In this document: piece by piece, positions 57,626 to 64,000 of the stretch
Layout: every line of letters begins with the position of its first letter
Position numbering within the stretch: the first letter of the stretch is position 1
Source of the DNA: Desmodus rotundus
Taxonomy: Eukaryota > Chordata > Mammalia > Chiroptera > Phyllostomidae
Direction of reading: 5' to 3'
Length of the DNA stretch: 64,000 nt
NCBI RefSeq assembly: GCF_022682495.2
Contig: NW_026527274.1
Span: 34,924-98,923, forward strand
Translations under genes and position numbers: made by a program
The notes under the pieces: generated by a model
The model's input: only the letters and a program-made list of their open reading frames with translations
What the model was told of the DNA's origin: nothing
The model's database searches: none

Positions 57626-59557
57626 AGACACCTGCCTCCCGTGATAAGAGGCCCCCTGCCTCCGTGGAGCTTGGAACTCTGGGGCCGGGCTGCGGGTCAC
57701 TGGGCTAAGTGGCTGGAAAGGCGCAGACCCCTCCGTCCCGACCGCCCAACTGCGAAGGACAGGGGGGAGGCCCCCAGGAGATGGCTTTTGTCAGAGCCGC
57801 GGCTGGCCGGTTTCGGGCCAAGACGCGGGACCCGGCAGGCTCAGGGCAGGCAGCCCCACCAGAAGCCTCCCTCGGGGCAACGGGCCCCACCCCGGACATA
57901 TCAGGCCTGCTTCACAGGGTCCCTGGGGTCGTGTCCCGTGGAACTGGAAGCTCTCCCCGCCACCCAGAGGTCCGATCCTTTTCCCGTGGACCACACTTGC
58001 CAGCCCGTCTCCCACCCCGCCGGAGGCAGAGTGCCGGGGAAGAACTAGGGACCTGGGGCCGGGAAGAGGGGCCGGCCACGGTTCCGGGCCAGGCGGGGGG
58101 GGGGGCGTGGGGCGGGGGGAGGGCCCGGGCAGGCCGGACCCACGCCCAGGGACCGGGTCTCGCGGGGGGGTCTTGGGCCTGAGACCTGCCTGGGGGGCTA
58201 AGAGTCTTTCTCGGCTCAAACGGCCCCACCCTGCCCCGAGGCGGTAAACTTGCACCGAGACGCTTCTACTCTCTAAAGTCTGGGCTGAACTTTGCGAGAA
58301 GGGACCGTGTGCGATGCGACCTGGGTCCCACAGAGCTCGAACCCCCCCCTCCCCGTGAAGGGATCCGCGGCCTGTGGTCCTTGGTGTCCGCAAAAGGCAT
58401 TCACCTGCGGAGAACCTGGGCCCAGGTGAGCGGGACCAGGCCCCGCGGCAGGAGCCTGGGGAGGCCACTGGAGCCATGGGGGCCAGGGCTGGGCATTTTC
58501 CCGGGTGCTCTCTCGGGTCCCAGGCGCCCTCTCTCGCCCGGGGAGTGCCCACGCCGTCCCTTGACCCCCGCAGGACGCCTGCATCCCGCCATAAGCGGCC
58601 CAACTCCTCCATGGAGCCGGGACACATGGGGCCGGGGTGCGAGCAACTGGCCTACGTGGCGGCAAACCCGCAGACCCCTCCGTCCCGTCCCCACCACTGC
58701 GAAGATCCCCCTGTTCTTCCATCCGTAAAGGGGTCCCCCTTTACGGATGGAAGAACAGGGGGGAGGCCCCCAGGAGATGGCTTTTGTCCGAGCCGCGGCT
58801 GGGTGGTTTCGGGCCAGGAGGCGGGGCCGCGCAGGCGCAAGCAGGCCCCACCCCAAGAGCATCCCTCCGGGCAACGTGCCCCCCCACCCCTTGAGATATC
58901 AGGCCAGGTTCACAGGGTCCCTGGGCCGGTGTCAGAGTTAAGGGAAGCCCTCACTGCCACCCAGAGGACCGCGCGTTTTCCCGTGGACCACACTTCCCAG
59001 CAGCTCTCCCACCCCCGCCGAGGCAGAGTGCCAGGGAAGAACTAGGGACCTGGGGCCGGGAAGAGGAGCCGGCCACGGCTCCGCGCCAGGTGGAGCGGGT
59101 CCGGGCGGGCGGGCGGGCGGGCGGGACCCTCGTCCACGGACCGGTTCTCCCGTGGGGAGTCTGGCCCTGTGCCCCGCCTGGGAGGCTAAGAGCCTTGCTT
59201 CGCCTGCAACGCCCCCACCCTGCCACAAGGCGGCAGACTTGGACCCAGCCGCTTCAACCCTCCAGTCTGTGCGGAACCACCCAAAAATGGAGTGTGACCG
59301 CTGCGACCTCAGTCCCCCAGAGCTCGAAGCCCCACCTCTGTGAGGGAATCGGCGGCCTCCTGTCCTCGGCGTCCGCAAAAGGCATTCACCTGCGGTGAAC
59401 CTGGGCCTCGGGCGAGCAGGGCCAGGCCCCATGGTAGGAGCCCGGGGAGGCAATGGCAGCCTCTGCGGCCAGGCCTCGGGCTCTCCCCGGGGCTCTCTCG
59501 GGGCACGGGCACCCTCTCTCGCCTGGAGAGTGCCCACGCCGTCCCTTGAGCCCCGCG
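57626..59557 (+). repeat. Satellite unit 31 (alpha with interrupted G run/Z), 1932 bp
   Basis: The alpha half A carries G6-A-G3 near 58120, as in unit 20. Half B starts at 58573; palindrome 58707-58762. Unlike unit 20, it has six GGG runs, CCTGGGGCCGGG and a Z tail. Confidence 0.95.
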
Positions 59558-61489
59558 AGACACCTGCCTCCCGTGATAAGAGGCCCCCTGCCTCCGTGGA
59601 GCTTGGAACTCTGGGGCCGGGCTGCGGGTCACTGGGCTAAGTGGCTGGAAAGGCGCAGACCCCTCCGTCCCGACCGCCCAACTGCGAAGGACAGGGGGGA
59701 GGCCCCCAGGAGATGGCTTTTGTCAGAGCCGCGGCTGGCCGGTTTCGGGCCAAGACGCGGGACCCGGCAGGCTCAGGGCAGGCAGCCCCACCAGAAGCCT
59801 CCCTCGGGGCAACGGGCCCCACCCCGGACATATCAGGCCTGCTTCACAGGGTCCCTGGGGTCGTGTCCCGTGGAACTGGAAGCTCTCCCCGCCACCCAGA
59901 GGTCCGATCCTTTTCCCGTGGACCACACTTGCCAGCCCGTCTCCCACCCCGCCGGAGGCAGAGTGCCGGGGAAGAACTAGGGACCTGGGGCCGGGAAGAG
60001 GGGCCGGCCACGGTTCCGGGCCAGGCGGGGGGGGGGGGGGCGGGGGGCGGGGGGGGGGGCCCGGGCAGGCCGGACCCACGCCCAGGGACCGGGTCTCGCG
60101 GGGGGGTCTTGGGCCTGAGACCTGCCTGGGGGGCTAAGAGTCTTTCTCGGCTCAAACGGCCCCACCCTGCCCCGAGGCGGTAAACTTGCACCGAGACGCT
60201 TCTACTCTCTAAAGTCTGGGCTGAACTTTGCGAGAAGGGACCGTGTGCGATGCGACCTGGGTCCCACAGAGCTCGAACCCCCCCCTCCCCGTGAAGGGAT
60301 CCGCGGCCTGTGGTCCTTGGTGTCCGCAAAAGGCATTCACCTGCGGAGAACCTGGGCCCAGGTGAGCGGGACCAGGCCCCGCGGCAGGAGCCTGGGGAGG
60401 CCACTGGAGCCATGGGGGCCAGGGCTGGGCATTTTCCCGGGTGCTCTCTCGGGTCCCAGGCGCCCTCTCTCGCCCGGGGAGTGCCCACGCCGTCCCTTGA
60501 CCCCCGCAGGACGCCTGCATCCCGCCATAAGCGGCCCAACTCCTCCATGGAGCCGGGACACATGGGGCCGGGGTGCGAGCAACTGGCCTACGTGGCGGCA
60601 AACCCGCAGACCCCTCCGTCCCGTCCCCACCACTGCGAAGATCCCCCTGTTCTTCCATCCGTAAAGGGGTCCCCCTTTACGGATGGAAGAACAGGGGGGA
60701 GGCCCCCAGGAGATGGCTTTTGTCCGAGCCGCGGCTGGGTGGTTTCGGGCCAGGAGGCGGGGCCGCGCAGGCGCAAGCAGGCCCCACCCCAAGAGCATCC
60801 CTCCGGGCAACGTGCCCCCCCACCCCTTGAGATATCAGGCCAGGTTCACAGGGTCCCTGGGCCGGTGTCAGAGTTAAGGGAAGCCCTCACTGCCACCCAG
60901 AGGACCGCGCGTTTTCCCGTGGACCACACTTCCCAGCAGCTCTCCCACCCCCGCCGAGGCAGAGTGCCAGGGAAGAACTAGGGACCTGGGGCCGGGAAGA
61001 GGAGCCGGCCACGGCTCCGCGCCAGGTGGAGCGGGTCCGGGCGGGCGGGCGGGCGGGACCCTCGTCCACGGACCGGTTCTCCCGTGGGGAGTCTGGCCCT
61101 GTGCCCCGCCTGGGAGGCTAAGAGCCTTGCTTCGCCTGCAACGCCCCCACCCTGCCACAAGGCGGCAGACTTGGACCCAGCCGCTTCAACCCTCCAGTCT
61201 GTGCGGAACCACCCAAAAATGGAGTGTGACCGCTGCGACCTCAGTCCCCCAGAGCTCGAAGCCCCACCTCTGTGAGGGAATCGGCGGCCTCCTGTCCTCG
61301 GCGTCCGCAAAAGGCATTCACCTGCGGTGAACCTGGGCCTCGGGCGAGCAGGGCCAGGCCCCATGGTAGGAGCCCGGGGAGGCAATGGCAGCCTCTGCGG
61401 CCAGGCCTCGGGCTCTCCCCGGGGCTCTCTCGGGGCACGGGCACCCTCTCTCGCCTGGAGAGTGCCCACGCCGTCCCTTGAGCCCCGCG
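59558..61489 (+). repeat. Satellite unit 32 (alpha without T/Z-like), 1932 bp
   Basis: Alpha half A of 951 bp with G runs 14, 6 and 11. Half B starts at 60509; palindrome 60643-60698. It combines the Z junction CCTGGGGCCGGG and Z tail with only five GGG runs. Confidence 0.95.
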
Positions 61490-63404
61490 AGACACCTGCC
61501 TCCCGTGATAAGAGGCCCCCTGCCTCCGTGGAGCTTGGAACTCTGGGGCCGGGCTGCGGGTCACTGGGCTAAGTGGCTGGAAAGGCGCAGACCCCTCCGT
61601 CCCGACCGCCCAACTGCGAAGGACAGGGGGGAGGCCCCCAGGAGATGGCTTTTGTCAGAGCCGCGGCTGGCCGGTTTCGGGCCAAGACGCGGGACCCGGC
61701 AGGCTCAGGGCAGGCAGCCCCACCAGAAGCCTCCCTCGGGGCAACGGGCCCCACCCCGGACATATCAGGCCTGCTTCACAGGGTCCCTGGGGTCGTGTCC
61801 CGTGGAACTGGAAGCTCTCCCCGCCACCCAGAGGTCCGATCCTTTTCCCGTGGACCACACTTGCCAGCCCGTCTCCCACCCCGCCGGAGGCAGAGTGCCG
61901 GGGAAGAACTAGGGACCTGGGGCCGGGAAGAGGGGCCGGCCATGTTTCCGGGCCAGGTGGGGGGGGGCGGCCCCGGGCAGGCTGGACCCGGGCCCAGGGA
62001 CCGGGTCTCCCTGGGGGGTCTTGGGCCTGAGACCTGCCTGGGGGGCTAAGAGTCTTTCTCGGCTCAAACGGCCCCACCCTGCCCCGAGGCGGTAAACTTG
62101 CACCGAGACGCTTCTACTCTCTAAAGTCTGGGCTGAACTTTGCGAGAAGGGACCGTGTGCGATGCGACCTGGGTCCCACAGAGCTCGAACCCCCCCCTCC
62201 CCGTGAAGGGATCCGCGGCCTGTGGTCCTTGGTGTCCGCAAAAGGCATTCACCTGCGGAGAACCTGGGCCCAGGTGAGCGGGACCAGGCCCCGCGGCAGG
62301 AGCCTGGGGAGGCCACTGGAGCCATGGGGGCCAGGGCTGGGCATTTTCCCGGGTGCTCTCTCGGGTCCCAGGCGCCCTCTCTCGCCCGGGGAGTGCCCAC
62401 GCCGTCCCTTGACCCCCGCAGGACGCCTGCATCCCGCCATAAGCGGCCCAACTCCTCCATGGAGCCGGGACACATGGGGCCGGGGTGCGAGCAACTGGCC
62501 TACGTGGCGGCAAACCCGCAGACCCCTCCGTCCCGTCCCCACCACTGCGAAGATCCCCCTGTTCTTCCATCCGTAAAGGGGTCCCCCTTTACGGATGGAA
62601 GAACAGGGGGGAGGCCCCCAGGAGATGGCTTTTGTCCGAGCCGCGGCTGGGTGGTTTCGGGCCAGGAGGCGGGGCCGCGCAGGCGCAAGCAGGCCCCACC
62701 CCAAGAGCATCCCTCCGGGCAACGTGCCCCCCCACCCCTTGAGATATCAGGCCAGGTTCACAGGGTCCCTGGGCCGGTGTCAGAGTTAAGGGAAGCCCTC
62801 ACTGCCACCCAGAGGACCGCGCGTTTTCCCGTGGACCACACTTCCCAGCAGCTCTCCCACCCCCGCCGAGGCAGAGTGCCAGGGAAGAACTAGGGACCTG
62901 GGCCCGGGAAGAGGAGCCGGCCACGGCTCCGCGCCAGGTGGAGCGGGTCCGGGCGGGCGGGCGGGGCGGGACCCTCGTCCACGGACCGGTTCTCCCGTGG
63001 GGAGTCTGGCCCTGTGCCCCGCCTGGGAGGCTAAGAGCCTTGCTTCGCCTGCAACGCCCCCACCCTGCCACAAGGCGGCAGACTTGGACCCCAGCCGCTT
63101 CAACCCTCCAGTCTGTGCGGAACCACCCAAAAATGGAGTGTGACCGCTGCGACCCTCAGTCCCCCAGAGCTCGAAGCCACACCTCTGTGAGGGAATCGGC
63201 GGCCTCCTGTCCTCGGCGTCCGCAAAAGGCATTCAACTGCGGTGAACCTGGGCCTCGGGCGAGCAGGGCCAGGCCCCATGGTAGGAGCCCGGGGAGGCAA
63301 TGGCAGCCTCTGCGGCCAGGCCTCGGGCTCTCCCCGGGGCTCTCTCGGGGCACGGGCACACTCTCTCGCCTGGAGAGTGCCCACGCCGTCCCTTGAGCCC
63401 CGCG
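61490..63404 (+). repeat. Satellite unit 33 (beta/X, indels in last part), 1915 bp
   Basis: Beta half A; half B starts at 62421; palindrome 62555-62610; X tail. Three single-base gains lie near 62965 (GCGGGGCGGG), 63091 (GGACCCCAGCC) and 63154 (GCGACCCTCAG). Confidence 0.93.
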
Positions 63405-63620
63405 AGACACCTGCCTCCCGTGATAAGAGGCCCCCTGCCTCCGTGGAGCTTGGAACTCTGGGGCCGGGCTGCGGGTCACTGGCTAAGTGGCTGGAAAGGC
63501 GCAGACCCCTCCGTCCCGACCGCCCAACTGCGAAGGACAGGGGGGAGGCCCCCAGGAGATGGCTTTTTGTCAGAGCCGCGGCTGGCCGGTTTCGGGCCAA
63601 GACGCGGGACCCCGGCAGGC
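62960..63620. other. Second indel-dense segment, suspected consensus error
   Basis: Six single-base indels in about 650 bp, at roughly 62965, 63091, 63154, 63480, 63567 and 63611, of the same homopolymer kind as at 42.2-46.7 kb. The 16 kb between the two segments looks clean. Confidence 0.65.
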
Positions 63621-64000
63621 TCAGGGCAGGCAGCCCCACCAGAAGCCTCCCTCGGGGCAACGGGCCCCACCCCGGACATATCAGGCCTGCTTCACAGGGT
63701 CCCTGGGGTCGTGTCCCGTGGAACTGGAAGCTCTCCCCGCCACCCAGAGGTCCGATCCTTTTCCCGTGGACCACACTTGCCAGCCCGTCTCCCACCCCGC
63801 CGGAGGCAGAGTGCCGGGGAAGAACTAGGGACCTGGGGCCGGGAAGAGGGGCCGGCCACGGTTCCGGGCCAGGCGGGGGGGGGGGGCGTGGGGCGGGGGG
63901 GGGGGCCCGGGCAGGCCGGACCCACGCCCAGGGACCGGGTCTCGCGGGGGGGTCTTGGGCCTGAGACCTGCCTGGGGGGCTAAGAGTCTTTCTCGGCTCA
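63405..64000 (+). repeat. Satellite unit 34, partial (alpha), cut by window end
   Basis: The first 596 bp of half A: alpha, with G runs 12/11. One G is lost near 63480 (CACTGGCTAAG), one T gained near 63567 (GGCTTTTTGTC) and one C gained near 63611 (GGACCCCGGC). The unit continues beyond the window. Confidence 0.93.

Larger units (their letters stand above)
1..64000 (+). repeat. GC-rich tandem satellite (macrosatellite) array, 33 full units plus a partial one
   Basis: The same roughly 1.92 kb sequence recurs head to tail without interruption from the first base to the last. The landmark AGACACCTGCCTCCC recurs at 1, 1930, 3842, 5770, 7682, 9610 and so on to 63405. Copies differ from one another by only a handful of bases, a 16-bp length allele and G-run lengths. 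GC content is roughly 70 % by eye, with many CpGs. No unique sequence, interspersed repeat, poly-A tail or inverted unit is seen. The array continues beyond both window edges. I do not recognise the satellite family. It does not resemble 171-bp alpha satellite, telomere repeats or rRNA gene sequence as I know them. The function is unknown; a heterochromatic or macrosatellite role is only inference. Confidence 0.97.

Noticed and set aside
1..64000. D4Z4/DUX4-like macrosatellite
   Set aside because: The unit is 1.92 kb rather than 3.3 kb, and none of the open frames shows homeodomain features such as the WFxNR motif.
1..64000. Ribosomal DNA or its intergenic spacer
   Set aside because: No stretch resembling 18S, 5.8S or 28S conserved cores is seen, and no unit contains anything but the satellite halves.
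1..64000. A prokaryotic gene system or mobile element hidden in the array
   Set aside because: No ribosome-binding sites upstream of sensible starts, no transposase or integrase motifs, no terminal repeats or target-site duplications; every base is accounted for by satellite units.

Overview
The whole 64 kb window is one head-to-tail tandem array of a GC-rich satellite (macrosatellite). I find no gene, RNA gene, transposon, CRISPR array or unique flanking DNA. There are 33 complete units plus one partial unit. A typical unit is 1,912 to 1,932 bp, GC is roughly 70 % by eye, and all units lie in the same orientation. The array runs off both ends of the window, so its true length is unknown. The many overlapping open frames are a by-product of GC-rich DNA poor in stop codons; none looks like a protein.

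Architecture is nested. Each unit is itself an old dimer: a half A (about 931 to 951 bp) and a half B (about 981 to 985 bp). The halves align almost end to end but are clearly diverged. Half B alone carries a perfect 27-bp-arm palindrome, a (GGGC)n tract and a GC-box/NRF1-like cluster. Half A comes in two alleles: alpha, with long paired poly-G runs, and beta, about 16 bp shorter with a single short G run. The tail of half B comes in linked haplotypes that I call X, Y and Z.

These markers make a barcode for every unit. Units 1 to 5 alternate alpha/Y and beta/X, a 3.84 kb dimer. Units 10-14 (17300-26913) and units 15-19 (26914-36530) are near-identical 9.6 kb blocks in tandem, so a five-unit block was duplicated recently. 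Units 19-20 share private variants with 30-31, and 26 shares one with 29. Units 17 and 28 look like recombinants. Together this is a record of unequal exchange and conversion inside the array.

Two places break the uniformity: about 42.2-46.7 kb and 62.96-63.6 kb. There, dozens of one-base gains and losses in short homopolymers appear, while neighbouring copies are almost indel-free. This looks more like poorly polished assembly consensus than biology.

Organism: the sequence type (long, CpG-rich, kilobase-scale satellite with almost homogenised copies) points to a eukaryote, probably a vertebrate and possibly a mammal, in a telomere-to-telomere-style assembly. I do not recognise the family and cannot name the species or chromosome. 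The labels alpha/beta, X/Y/Z and A/B are mine.
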